DNA from: Pontibaca salina
Lineage (GTDB): Bacteria > Pseudomonadota > Alphaproteobacteria > Rhodobacterales > Rhodobacteraceae
DNA length: 64,000 nucleotides
Reading direction: 5' to 3'
NCBI RefSeq assembly: GCF_016307205.1
Contig: NZ_JAEIJD010000009.1
Span: 1 to 64,000, forward strand
Shown here: positions 39,601 to 47,994 of the stretch, one piece after another
Layout: each line of letters starts with the position of its first letter
Numbering within the stretch: position 1 is the stretch's first letter
Translations under genes and position numbers: made by a program
The notes under the pieces: generated by a model
What the model saw: the letters and a program-made list of their open reading frames with translations, nothing else
Told to the model about the DNA's origin: nothing
The model's database searches: none

Positions 39601-39918
39601 ATGACCAATCCATGGACGGGTGAGGCGGCGCTGGTGATCGACGGCCAGCGGCGGGTGCTCAAATTGACACTGGGTGCGCTGGCCGAACTGGAACAGACGC
39701 TGGAGGCGGGGTCGCTGGTCGATCTGGTGCAGCGGTTCGAAAGCGGCGGTTTTTCGGCACGCGATGTGCTGGCGTTGATCGCCGCCGGATTGCGGGGCGG
39801 GGGCAACGACATGGCCCCCGCCGATCTGGCCCGCGCCGACATCGTAGGCGGGCCGCTGGCGGCGGCGCGGGTCGCGGCGGAATTGCTGGCGCGCGCCTTT
39901 GTGGTGCCAGCGCCGTGA
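39601..39918 (+). CDS. GTA ORFg10, tail assembly chaperone
   Basis: A 105-residue protein in the position of the tail assembly chaperone that guards the tape measure protein. It starts MTNPWTGEAALVIDGQ and has LKLTLGALAELEQTL, the mark of GTA gp10 proteins, followed by helices. The ATG at 39601 is chosen; an in-frame GTG at 39592 overlapping the ORFg9 stop (GTGA) is an alternative that adds three residues. Confidence 0.88.
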   Translation: MTNPWTGEAALVIDGQRRVLKLTLGALAELEQTLEAGSLVDLVQRFESGGFSARDVLALIAAGLRGGGNDMAPADLARADIVGGPLAAARVAAELLARAFVVPAP

Positions 39919-40121
39919 CACATGGTTTTGACTGGCCGGCGCTGATGCGGGCCGGGATGCAGGGCTTGGGCTTGGCTCCAGATGTGTTTTGGCGCCTGAC
40001 ACCGGCGGAATTGCGGCTGATGCTGGGCCAAGGCGGCGAAACAGCACCGCTGACGCGGGCGGGCTTCGATGCATTGCTGGCGGCCTGGCCTGACCACCCG
40101 AAAGGAGACGGCGATGAGTGA
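39915..40121 (+). CDS. GTA ORFg10.1, second tail chaperone
   Basis: A 68-residue product of the rcc01693/phage tail-chaperone type: FDWPALMRAGMQGLGLAPDVFWRLTPAELRLML is characteristic. The start is a GTG overlapping the ORFg10 stop (GTGA). With ORFg10 it makes the two-gene counterpart of the frameshifted G/GT chaperones of long-tailed phages. Confidence 0.87.
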   Translation: MTHGFDWPALMRAGMQGLGLAPDVFWRLTPAELRLMLGQGGETAPLTRAGFDALLAAWPDHPKGDGDE

Positions 40122-40776
40122 GCAGGATGCGATCAGCGATCTGGAACAACAGAGCGCTGCGCTAGAGGACAGTCTGGGCGCGGCGGCCAATATGGCGGCG
40201 GGATTCAACGGTGAGTTGCGCCGGATCCGCGAGACGCTGGCGGCCACCGGCAAAGACGTGGCGGTGTTGGAACGGGGTTTGTCCAAAGGCCTGCGACGGG
40301 CATTTGATGGGCTGGTCTTTGATGGCGTGAAACTGTCGGACGCCTTGGAGACGGTGGCGCGGTCGATGATCCAGACCACCTATTCCGCGGCCATGAAACC
40401 GGTCACCGATCAGGTTGGTGGGATGTTGGCGCACGGTGTCAATAGCGTGGTCGAGGGGGTGCTGCCCTTTGCCGACGGCGCAGGGTTCGCGCAGGGGCGG
40501 GTGCTGCCCTTTGCCAATGGGGGCGTGGTCAGCGGGCCGGTGAGTTTTCCGATGCGCGGTGGGCGTGGGTTGATGGGCGAGGCCGGGCCGGAGGCGATCA
40601 TGCCGCTGGCACGCGGGGCCGACGGCAAGCTGGGAGTGCGCAGCGCGGGCGGTGCCGGCCCGGTCAATGTGGTGATGAACATCACGACCCCGGATGTGCA
40701 GGGCTTTCGCCGCAGTCAGGCCCAGATCGCGGCGCAAATGGGGCGCGCCATGGGGCGCGGCAACCGCAACCGATAA
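40114..40776 (+). CDS. GTA ORFg11, tape measure protein
   Basis: Sets tail length and lines the tube before ejection. The 220-residue product has an N-terminal helical part (DAISDLEQQSAALEDSL), a middle with KGLRRAFDGLVFDG, and the phage-tail motif PFANGGVVSGP ... GLMGEAGPEAIMPLARG. It is very short for a tape measure, in line with the short GTA tail. AAAGGAG precedes the ATG. Confidence 0.93.
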   Translation: MSEQDAISDLEQQSAALEDSLGAAANMAAGFNGELRRIRETLAATGKDVAVLERGLSKGLRRAFDGLVFDGVKLSDALETVARSMIQTTYSAAMKPVTDQVGGMLAHGVNSVVEGVLPFADGAGFAQGRVLPFANGGVVSGPVSFPMRGGRGLMGEAGPEAIMPLARGADGKLGVRSAGGAGPVNVVMNITTPDVQGFRRSQAQIAAQMGRAMGRGNRNR

Positions 40777-40799
40777 TTCCGGCTGAAAGGGAAAACGCA

Positions 40800-41432
40800 A
40801 TGAGCTTTCACGAGGTGAGATTCCCGGCGAGCCTGAGCTTCGGCTCGCTCGGGGGGCCCGAGCGGCGCACCGATGTGGTCACGTTGGCCAACGGATTCGA
40901 GGAGCGCAACACCCCTTGGGCGCATTCGCGGCGGCGCTATGATGCCGGATTAGGGATGCGCAGTCTGGACGATGTCGAAACGCTGATTGCGTTTTTCGAG
41001 GCGCGGCGCGGGCAGATGTTCGGCTTTCGCTGGAAGGACTGGTCCGATTTCAAATCCGGGCGTGCCACGGCAGAGGTCAGCTTTGCCGATCAGGTGATTG
41101 CGGTGGCAGACGGGCAGCGCCGCGAGTTCCAGTTGATCAAGACCTACCGCTCGGGCGCGTTCAACTATGCGCGGCCAATCCACAAACCGGTGGCGGGAAC
41201 CGTGCGGATCGGTATCGAACAGGACGAGATGCGCGAGGCGGTCGATTTCGACGTGGATCTGACCACCGGGCAGATCGTGTTTTACCACCCTCCGGCCGAG
41301 TCGATGGAGATTAAGGCGGGATTCGAATTCGACGTGCCGGTGCGGTTCGATACCGACCGCATTCAGACCAGCGTGGCCAGTTTTCAGGCGGGCGAGGTGC
41401 CCAACGTGCCGGTGGTGGAGGTGCGGGTGTGA
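40800..41432 (+). CDS. GTA ORFg12, distal tail protein (DUF2460)
   Basis: Forms the ring at the tail tip that connects tube and hub. The 210-residue DUF2460 product starts MSFHEVRFPASLSFGS, with ERRTDVVTLANGFEERN, FEARRGQMFGFRWKDW and a C-terminal VPVRFDTDRIQTS, all conserved in the family. Overlaps the next gene by a TGATG-type junction. Confidence 0.94.
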   Translation: MSFHEVRFPASLSFGSLGGPERRTDVVTLANGFEERNTPWAHSRRRYDAGLGMRSLDDVETLIAFFEARRGQMFGFRWKDWSDFKSGRATAEVSFADQVIAVADGQRREFQLIKTYRSGAFNYARPIHKPVAGTVRIGIEQDEMREAVDFDVDLTTGQIVFYHPPAESMEIKAGFEFDVPVRFDTDRIQTSVASFQAGEVPNVPVVEVRV

Positions 41433-42319
41433 TGAGCGGGATGGATGAGCGGTTTCAGGCGCATCTTGCCAGTGGTCTGACGACCCTGTGCCGGGCCTGG
41501 ATGATCACGCGCAAAGACGGCGTCTGCTATGGCTTTACCGATCACGATTGCGCGTTGGCATTCGACGGCATCACGTTCCGTGCCGATAGCGGCATGTCGG
41601 CGTTGGCGCTGCAGCAAGGCACCGGGTTGGCGGTGGACAATAGCGAGGCAATCGGCGCGCTGAGCGATGCGTCGATCCGTGAGGCGGATATCGAGGCGGG
41701 CCGCTTTGACGCGGCTGAGGTGCTTGCCTGGCTGGTGAACTGGGCCGATGTCAGCATGCGCTGGTTGCAGTTTCGCGGCACCATCGGACAGATCCGGCGC
41801 AGCGGCGGGGCCTTCCATGCCGAGCTGCGCGGGCTGACCGAAGCGCTGAACCGGCCCTTGGGGCGGGTCTATCAGAAACCCTGCACGGCGGTGCTGGGCG
41901 ATAGCGCCTGCGGCTTTGATCTGGATCGGCCCGGTTATGCCGAGACACGCCCCATCGCGGATGTTGCCGAGCAACGGATATTCCGCTGGGAGGGGCTGCT
42001 CGAATTCGAACCCGGCTGGTTCGCGCGGGGCCGCCTGAGCGTGCTCGACGGTGCCGGTAAGGGGCTGTGGGGGCTGATCAAACATGACCGGTTCGAAGAC
42101 AACACCCGTGTGATCGAGCTGTGGGAGCCGATCCGCGCGAACCTTGCACCGGGCGAGCGAGTGCGGCTGGAACCGGGCTGCGACAAGGGACTGGAGACCT
42201 GCCGCCTGAAATTTGACAATCTGATCAATTTTCAGGGGTTTCCCGACATTCCCGGCGAAGATTGGGTGATGGCGGTGCCGAAAGCGTCGACTGCCAATAC
42301 TGGGGGGAGCCGGCGATGA
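41432..42319 (+). CDS. GTA ORFg13, tail hub protein (DUF2163)
   Basis: The 295-residue DUF2163 product is the tail hub in the R. capsulatus particle. Conserved features: TTLCRAWMITRKDGVCYGFTDHD, LQFRGTIGQIRR, and the C-terminal Cys-rich segment LEPGCDKGLETCRLKFDNLINFQGFPDIPG with CGFDLDRP before it. R. capsulatus hub is known to bind an iron-sulfur cluster; the Cys residues here (positions near 255-265 and the upstream CTAV/CGF pair) are compatible. The start is ATG 41432 after a GTG. Confidence 0.93.
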   Translation: MSGMDERFQAHLASGLTTLCRAWMITRKDGVCYGFTDHDCALAFDGITFRADSGMSALALQQGTGLAVDNSEAIGALSDASIREADIEAGRFDAAEVLAWLVNWADVSMRWLQFRGTIGQIRRSGGAFHAELRGLTEALNRPLGRVYQKPCTAVLGDSACGFDLDRPGYAETRPIADVAEQRIFRWEGLLEFEPGWFARGRLSVLDGAGKGLWGLIKHDRFEDNTRVIELWEPIRANLAPGERVRLEPGCDKGLETCRLKFDNLINFQGFPDIPGEDWVMAVPKASTANTGGSRR

Positions 42320-42762
42320 GCGATCAGCGGGAATGTATCGTGGCGGCGGCGCGGAGCTGGATCGGCACGCCCTATCGCCATCAAGCGGCGACACGCGGGG
42401 CGGGGACCGATTGCCTGGGGCTGATCCGGGGGGTTTGGCGCGGGCTGTACGGGGAGGAGCCCGAACCGGTGCCGCCCTATTCGATGGACTGGGCCGAGCC
42501 GCAGCTTGACGAGCGTTTGTGGGCGGCGGCGCGGCGGCATCTGGAGGAGCGTCCGGCGATCTCTTTGGTGCCGGGGACTGTCGTGCTGTTCCGGATGCGC
42601 GCCGGTTCCGTGGCCAAACATCTTGGGATCGTGACGACGACCGGCGATGCCGCCCGTTTCGTCCATGCCTATTCCGGGCATGGGGTGATCGAAAGCCCGT
42701 TAAGCGCGCCCTGGCGGCGGCGCATCGTGGCGTGTTTTGACTTTCCGCAGGGGAACGGGTGA
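42316..42762 (+). CDS. GTA ORFg14, tail peptidase (NlpC/P60)
   Basis: Cell-wall hydrolase at the tail tip, thought to open the recipient's peptidoglycan. The 148-residue NlpC/P60 protein has the catalytic Cys C33 in GTDCLGLIRGVWRGLYG and the catalytic His in SVAKHLGIVT. TGGGGGGAGCC precedes the ATG, which overlaps the ORFg13 stop. Confidence 0.94.
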   Translation: MSDQRECIVAAARSWIGTPYRHQAATRGAGTDCLGLIRGVWRGLYGEEPEPVPPYSMDWAEPQLDERLWAAARRHLEERPAISLVPGTVVLFRMRAGSVAKHLGIVTTTGDAARFVHAYSGHGVIESPLSAPWRRRIVACFDFPQGNG

Positions 42763-45700
42763 TGGCGACGATAGTATTTTCGGCTGCGGGTGCGGCCATC
42801 GGCGGCTCGATCGGGGGCACGGTGGCGGGGCTGTCTTCGGTCGCGATCGGGCGCGCGGTTGGGGCAACACTGGGGCGGGTGATCGATGAGCGGCTATTGG
42901 GGGCAGGGTCGGCCCCGGTTGCGACCGGCAAGGTGGACCGCTTTCGCCTGACCCATGCGGGCGAAGGCATGCCGATTGCACAGGTCTATGGCCGTTGCCG
43001 GCTGGGCGGACAGGTGATTTGGGCCTCGGATTTTCGCGAGGATAAAGCCACCAGCGGGGGCGGAAAGGGTGCACCGCGCAAGCCGAAGACGACGGAATAC
43101 AGCTACTCCGTGTCGCTGGCCATCGCGCTATGTGAGGGTGAGATCCTGACCGTCGGGCGCGTTTGGGCCGATGGCGAGGAGCTGGCGCGCGACGATCTGA
43201 ACCTGCGCGTCTATACCGGAAAGCGCGATCAGCAGCCCGATCCGGTGATTGAAGCAATCGAGGGTGCGGGCATGGTGCCGGCCTATCGCGGCACGGCCTA
43301 TGTGGTGATGGAGGATCTGGCGCTGGCACCGTTCGGCAATCGGGTGCCGCAGTTTTCCTTTGAGGTGATCCGCGCGGCGCAACCGGATGCACCGGATTTC
43401 GCCGACGATCCCGCACAATCGGTCACCGGCGTGGCGCTGATACCGGGGACCGGTGAATATGCGTTGGCAACGACACCGGTCTATTATTCGGATGGGCCGG
43501 GCAGCAAATGGGCGGCCAACACCTATTCGCCCTCGGGCAAAAGCGATTTTGCAACATCGGTCGAAACACTGGTTGAGGAACTGCCCAATTGCAGCGCGAC
43601 CGCGCTGGTGGTGGCCTGGTTCGGCGATGACCTGCGCTGCGGCGAGTGCCGGATCAAGCCCAAGGTCGAGCGTCAGGCACATGAGGGGAGCAATATGGCC
43701 TGGCAGGTCGCCGGGCTGACACGTGGCGGTGCCGAGGAAATCGCGCAGCGCGAGGGGCGGCCGATCTATGGCGGCACACCCGCGGACGATTCGGTGCTCG
43801 AGGCCATCGGGCACCTGCGCGAGAATGGGCAGCGGGTGATGTTCTATCCGTTCATCCTGATGGATCAACAGGAGGGCAACGGCCTGCCTGATCCATGGAG
43901 CGGCGCGCAGAACCAGCCGGCGTTGCCGTGGCGGGGGCGGGTCACGTTGTCGGCGGCACCGGGGCAGGAGGGCTCGCCCGATGGAACGGTGCAGGCAGAA
44001 CAGGAGGTCGCGGCCTTCTTCGGGTCGGCCAGCGCCAGCGATTTTCAGATCAGCGAAGGGCGGGTGGACTATAACGGGCCGCAGGAATGGGGCTTGCGCC
44101 GGTTCATCCTGCATTACGCTGCGCTCTGTGCGGCGGCGGGTGGTGTCGACGCTTTTTGCATCGCATCGGAAATGCGCGGCCTGACACAGATTCGCGGGGC
44201 GGCGGGGTTTCCCGCTGTGGCGGCGCTGCGCGCGCTTGCAGCCGAGCTGCGCACGCTGTTGGGGCCGCAAACCAAGATCGGCTATGCGGCGGATTGGTCG
44301 GAATATTGGGGCTATCAGCCGCAGGACGGCAGCGGCGATCGGTATTTCCATCTCGATCCGCTCTGGGCCGATGATAATATCGATTTTATCGGGATCGACA
44401 ATTACATGCCGCTGTCGGATTGGCGCGATGGGGACGAACATGCCGATGCGGCGGCGGGATGGCATAGCATCCATGCGCGCGGCTATCTCGAATCCAATGT
44501 CGAGGGTGGCGAGGGCTTTGATTGGTTCTATCACTCGCCCGAGGCGCGGGCGGCCCAGATCCGCACGCCGATCACCGATGGCGCACATGAGGAGAAGTGG
44601 ATCTGGCGTTACAAGGATATTCGTGGCTGGTGGCAAAACCCCCATCACGAGCGCATCGGCGGGCTCCGGCAGGCGGCAGCGACGGCTTGGGTGCCGCAAT
44701 CAAAACCGATCTGGTTCACCGAACTGGGCTGCGCTTCGGTGGACAAGGGGACCAACCAGCCCAATAAGTTTCTTGACGGCATGTCGTCGGAATCGAGCCT
44801 TCCGCACTATTCCAATGGTCAGCGCGACGATCTGATCCAGCGTCGATACCTTGAGGCGGTTCTGGGCCATTGGCGGCAGCCCGAAAACAACCCGGTTTCT
44901 GAAGTCTACGCCGCGCCGATGCTGGATCTGGCGAATACCTATGTCTGGGCCTGGGATGCGCGCCCATTTCCAGCCTTTCCCAATAATCGCGAGCAGTGGA
45001 GCGACGGTGCCAACCATGCGCGCGGCCATTGGCTGAACGGGCGCACGGGCAGCCGGACGCTGGCCTCGGTCGTGGCGGAGATCTGCCGCCGCGCGGGCGT
45101 GTCGGCGATTGATACGTCGATGTTGCACGGCATCGTGCGCGGTTACGTGGTCGAGGAGGTCGCCGATGCGCGCAAAGCCCTACAGCCGCTGATGCTGCGC
45201 TATGGTTTCGACGCCATCGAGCGCGACGGGGTGCTGAAATTTGTCATGCGCGGGCTTGTCCATCCGCAGGAATTGGCCCGCGATACACTGGCCGAAAGCG
45301 GCGAAACCGAGGGGCTGATCGAGCGGCTGCGCGACAGCGAGGCGGAGCTTTCAGGCCGGGTGCGGGTGCGGTTCATCCAGTCGGGGAGCGATCACGATGT
45401 CGCCACCGAGGAGGCGGTCTTGCCCGATGCGGCGACCCATGCGGTCACCACAAGCGACTTGCCGCTGGCGATGACCCGTGCCGAAGGGCGGCAGACGGTC
45501 GAGCGCTGGCTGACCGAGGCCCGGCTGGCGCGGGACACGGTGCGGTTTGCCTTGCCGCCCTCGTTGATGGCTTGCGGCGCGGGCGATGTGGTGCGTCTTG
45601 CGGGGGATAGGGACGCGGAGGGCGGTCTTTATCGGATCGACCGGGTCGAGCAATCGGATCTACAACTGATTGAGGCGGTGCGGATCGAGCCGGAGGTGTA

Positions 45701-46691
45701 TCTACCCGCGGAAACGGCAGATGATGCCCCCCCTTCTACGGCCTTTGAACCGCCAGTGCCGATTCTGCCGCTGTTTTTGGATCTGCCCCTGATGAGCGGC
45801 GACGAGCTGCCCCATGCCCCGCATATTGCGGCGACGGCAACGCCCTGGCCGGGTTCGGTGGCGGTTTATGCATCGGGGAGCGATGACAACTATACGTTGA
45901 ACGGGATGATCGCGGCGCGTGCAGCGATCGGCCAGACGCAGACGCCGCTGCCCCGCGCTCGGCCGGGGCTTTGGGATTGGGGTGCGCCGCTTGAGGTCAA
46001 ATTATTTGGCGGCGGGCTAGAAAGCCGCAGCCGCGAGGCGGTTTTGAACGGGGCGAATCTTGCGGCCATCGGCGACGGGTCGGCGGATCGGTGGGAGCTG
46101 TTCCAGTTCCAGCAGGCCGAGTTGATCGATCGTGACAGATGGTGGTTATCGGGTCGGCTGCGGGGGCAATTGGGCAGCGATGCGCTGATGCCAGACATGT
46201 GGCCGGCGGGGTCGTGGTTTGTGCTTGTTGACGCGGCGGTGCGCCAGATTGCGCTGAACAGCGTGCAACGCCGGGTGGCGCAGAATTTCCGCATCGGTCC
46301 GGCGCAACGTGGCTATGACGATCCGATCTATGTGCACCAAGTCGAGGCGTTCGACGGGAACGGGTTGCGGCCCTATGCGCCCAGTCATTTGCGCCTTGCA
46401 CCGATGCTAGGGGGCGATCTGCGCGTGTGCTGGGTGCGGCGTACGCGGATCGACGGTGATCGCTGGGACGGACTCGAGGTACCGCTTGGCGAGGGACAGG
46501 AAACCTATCTGGTGCAGGTTCGAGATGGCGGCAAAGTTCTGCGCTCGGCGACGGTGAGCGCACCGGAATGGGTCTATTCCAGTGCCATGCAGGCAGAGGA
46601 CGGGGCCGATGGGTCGACTTGCATCGAGGTGGCGCAGATTTCCGCGCGCTATGGGGAAGGGCCGGGTGTGATGGTCAGGGTGCCGGGCTGA
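42762..46691 (+). CDS. GTA ORFg15, tail tip megaprotein (host specificity/TIM-barrel)
   Basis: The largest GTA protein, forming the tail baseplate and contacting the recipient surface. The 1309-residue product has an N-terminal Gly-rich hydrophobic helix (about 5-45), a hub-like domain, a glycoside-hydrolase-type TIM barrel at about 440-740 (KIGYAADWSEYW near 506, KPIWFTELGCAS near 646) and C-terminal fibronectin-like and sugar-binding-type domains. The ATG shares a base with the ORFg14 stop. Length matches intact homologues; no frameshift seen. Confidence 0.95.
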   Translation: MATIVFSAAGAAIGGSIGGTVAGLSSVAIGRAVGATLGRVIDERLLGAGSAPVATGKVDRFRLTHAGEGMPIAQVYGRCRLGGQVIWASDFREDKATSGGGKGAPRKPKTTEYSYSVSLAIALCEGEILTVGRVWADGEELARDDLNLRVYTGKRDQQPDPVIEAIEGAGMVPAYRGTAYVVMEDLALAPFGNRVPQFSFEVIRAAQPDAPDFADDPAQSVTGVALIPGTGEYALATTPVYYSDGPGSKWAANTYSPSGKSDFATSVETLVEELPNCSATALVVAWFGDDLRCGECRIKPKVERQAHEGSNMAWQVAGLTRGGAEEIAQREGRPIYGGTPADDSVLEAIGHLRENGQRVMFYPFILMDQQEGNGLPDPWSGAQNQPALPWRGRVTLSAAPGQEGSPDGTVQAEQEVAAFFGSASASDFQISEGRVDYNGPQEWGLRRFILHYAALCAAAGGVDAFCIASEMRGLTQIRGAAGFPAVAALRALAAELRTLLGPQTKIGYAADWSEYWGYQPQDGSGDRYFHLDPLWADDNIDFIGIDNYMPLSDWRDGDEHADAAAGWHSIHARGYLESNVEGGEGFDWFYHSPEARAAQIRTPITDGAHEEKWIWRYKDIRGWWQNPHHERIGGLRQAAATAWVPQSKPIWFTELGCASVDKGTNQPNKFLDGMSSESSLPHYSNGQRDDLIQRRYLEAVLGHWRQPENNPVSEVYAAPMLDLANTYVWAWDARPFPAFPNNREQWSDGANHARGHWLNGRTGSRTLASVVAEICRRAGVSAIDTSMLHGIVRGYVVEEVADARKALQPLMLRYGFDAIERDGVLKFVMRGLVHPQELARDTLAESGETEGLIERLRDSEAELSGRVRVRFIQSGSDHDVATEEAVLPDAATHAVTTSDLPLAMTRAEGRQTVERWLTEARLARDTVRFALPPSLMACGAGDVVRLAGDRDAEGGLYRIDRVEQSDLQLIEAVRIEPEVYLPAETADDAPPSTAFEPPVPILPLFLDLPLMSGDELPHAPHIAATATPWPGSVAVYASGSDDNYTLNGMIAARAAIGQTQTPLPRARPGLWDWGAPLEVKLFGGGLESRSREAVLNGANLAAIGDGSADRWELFQFQQAELIDRDRWWLSGRLRGQLGSDALMPDMWPAGSWFVLVDAAVRQIALNSVQRRVAQNFRIGPAQRGYDDPIYVHQVEAFDGNGLRPYAPSHLRLAPMLGGDLRVCWVRRTRIDGDRWDGLEVPLGEGQETYLVQVRDGGKVLRSATVSAPEWVYSSAMQAEDGADGSTCIEVAQISARYGEGPGVMVRVPG

Positions 46692-46996
46692 TGCGGCCAA
46701 TTCTACATGGCGATGTCAGTAGCGCCGCGCGGGCGTTGCTGGTGCTGCCGCCACAAGCGCGCGACGCGGTCTGTCGACAGATGATTCGGCAGGCTCAGCA
46801 GGCCGACCACCATGTCCGCGAGAACGGGCGCGTGCATCCGATCTGGGGCAATGGCTCGCTCATGGCGGCGGCGCGCAACTGGCCGCTGGCGGATGAGCCG
46901 GGATTCGATGATGTGGATTACTGCCATTGTTTCAAATTGGTGTTGCGTGCGCTGATCGACCACCATTGCGGCACCGGGAATGGCCGTAACAGGTGA
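46691..46996 (+). CDS. Small conserved protein at the end of the GTA cluster
   Basis: A 101-residue protein whose ATG shares a base with the ORFg15 stop, so it is translated with the GTA genes. It contains ILHGDVSSAARALLVLPP, a helical middle and the motif HPIWGNGSLMAAA followed by DDVDYCHC. Similar small proteins are found in this position in other Rhodobacterales (DUF7742-type, from memory). No enzymatic motif is visible. It may act in GTA regulation or simply travel with the cluster. Confidence 0.8.
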   Translation: MRPILHGDVSSAARALLVLPPQARDAVCRQMIRQAQQADHHVRENGRVHPIWGNGSLMAAARNWPLADEPGFDDVDYCHCFKLVLRALIDHHCGTGNGRNR

Positions 46997-47040
46997 CTTG
47001 CATTTGATGCGCAGGCCTATGATCGCTCGTCGGTTTGCGA

Positions 47041-47070
47041 TTGGCGTTTCCTGCGTTACTTAGCTATTAT
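47041..47070 (+). promoter_or_regulatory. Candidate cysE promoter
   Basis: TTGGCG (47041-47046) and TATTAT (47065-47070) with an 18-bp spacer lie 24 bp before the cysE start, suggesting that cysE can be expressed apart from the GTA transcript. Confidence 0.4.
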
Positions 47071-47094
47071 GGGCGCAACGAAAGAGAGGTTGCC

Positions 47095-47904
47095 ATGGCT
47101 GAGATACGCAGGAACATTTCTCCGGTCGATCCCGTCTGGGACCGGATCCGGGACGAGGCACAGGAGGCCATCCGTAAGGAGCCGCTGATGGGCGGGCTGA
47201 TTCATGCCTGTATCCTGCACCACAAGACGCTGGAAAAGGCTTTGTCCTACCGCTTTGCGGCAAAACTATATTCCAACGAGATGTCGATGGTGGTTTTGCG
47301 CGAAATCGCGGACGAAGCCTTTGCCGAGAATCCCGAACTGATCGAGGCCGCCCGTGCCGATTTGGTGGCAGTCTACGAGCGCGACCCGGCCTGTCATCGG
47401 CTGTTGCAGCCGGTCCTTTACTTCAAGGGATATCAGGCGGTTCAGGCCTATCGCATCGGCAATTGGCTGTGGACGCAGGGTAAGCGCGATCTGGCCTATT
47501 TCATTCAGATGCGGGTGTCGGAGATTTTTGGTGTCGACATCCATCCAAACGCGCGAATCGGCAAGGGCATCATGATCGACCATGCCCATTCCATCGTGAT
47601 CGGCGAAACCGCCGTGGTGGGCGACAACGTATCGATGCTGCATTCGGTCACGCTGGGCGGGACCGGCAAGGAAAAGGAAGACCGCCATCCCAAGATCGCC
47701 AACGGCGTGCTGATCGGTGCCGGGGCCAAGGTCTTGGGCAATATCCCAATCGGCGAATGTAGCCGCATCGCGGCCGGATCGGTGGTGCTGCAAGAGGTGC
47801 CCGCGTTCACGACAGTGGCGGGCGTTCCAGCCCGGATCGTCGGGAAATCGGGCTGCGGTCAGCCGTCGGTCAGCATGAACCAATTGTTTCCCGATTACGA
47901 CTGA
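47095..47904 (+). CDS. cysE: Serine O-acetyltransferase
   Basis: Acetylates L-serine with acetyl-CoA, the first step of cysteine synthesis. The 269-residue product has the N-terminal helical SATase domain (DPVWDRIRDEAQEAI, ACILHHKTLEKAL) and the left-handed beta-helix (GVDIHPNARIGKGIMIDHAH onward) with catalytic His residues in IDHAH and SMLHSVTLGGTG. The ATG at 47095 follows AAAGAGAGG. A cysE gene next to the GTA cluster is also known in R. capsulatus, where its loss was reported to impair gene transfer. Confidence 0.95.
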   Translation: MAEIRRNISPVDPVWDRIRDEAQEAIRKEPLMGGLIHACILHHKTLEKALSYRFAAKLYSNEMSMVVLREIADEAFAENPELIEAARADLVAVYERDPACHRLLQPVLYFKGYQAVQAYRIGNWLWTQGKRDLAYFIQMRVSEIFGVDIHPNARIGKGIMIDHAHSIVIGETAVVGDNVSMLHSVTLGGTGKEKEDRHPKIANGVLIGAGAKVLGNIPIGECSRIAAGSVVLQEVPAFTTVAGVPARIVGKSGCGQPSVSMNQLFPDYD

Positions 47905-47911
47905 TGTGAGC

Positions 47912-47946
47912 CTGATCAGCGGCGCAATCGATGCGCCGCTGATCAG
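47912..47946. terminator. Strong hairpin between cysE and the pdh operon
   Basis: A perfect 15-bp stem (47912-47926 and 47932-47946, CTGATCAGCGGCGCA and its complement) with a 5-nt loop begins 8 bp after the cysE stop, between convergent transcripts. There is no T-run, but its stability suggests a terminator or 3'-end stabiliser for one or both. Confidence 0.65.
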
Positions 47947-47994
47947 ATCATATTGCGTGAAAACGGGTTCATCCGGTGCTCAAACAGCCCAGTT

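Noticed and set aside
41384-42970. Minus-strand frame of about 530 codons over ORFg13-g14
   Set aside because: Pro/Arg/Ser-rich translation without domains, fully covered by two well-supported plus-strand genes.
43128-44699. Minus-strand frame of about 520 codons within ORFg15
   Set aside because: Antisense to the conserved tail tip protein, Arg/His/Pro-rich composition, no ribosome binding site; a shadow frame.
32681-46996. Reading the phage-like genes as an ordinary prophage
   Set aside because: No integrase, repressor, replication, lysis or tail-fibre genes, no attachment site, and gene order and sizes match the Rhodobacter-type gene transfer agent.
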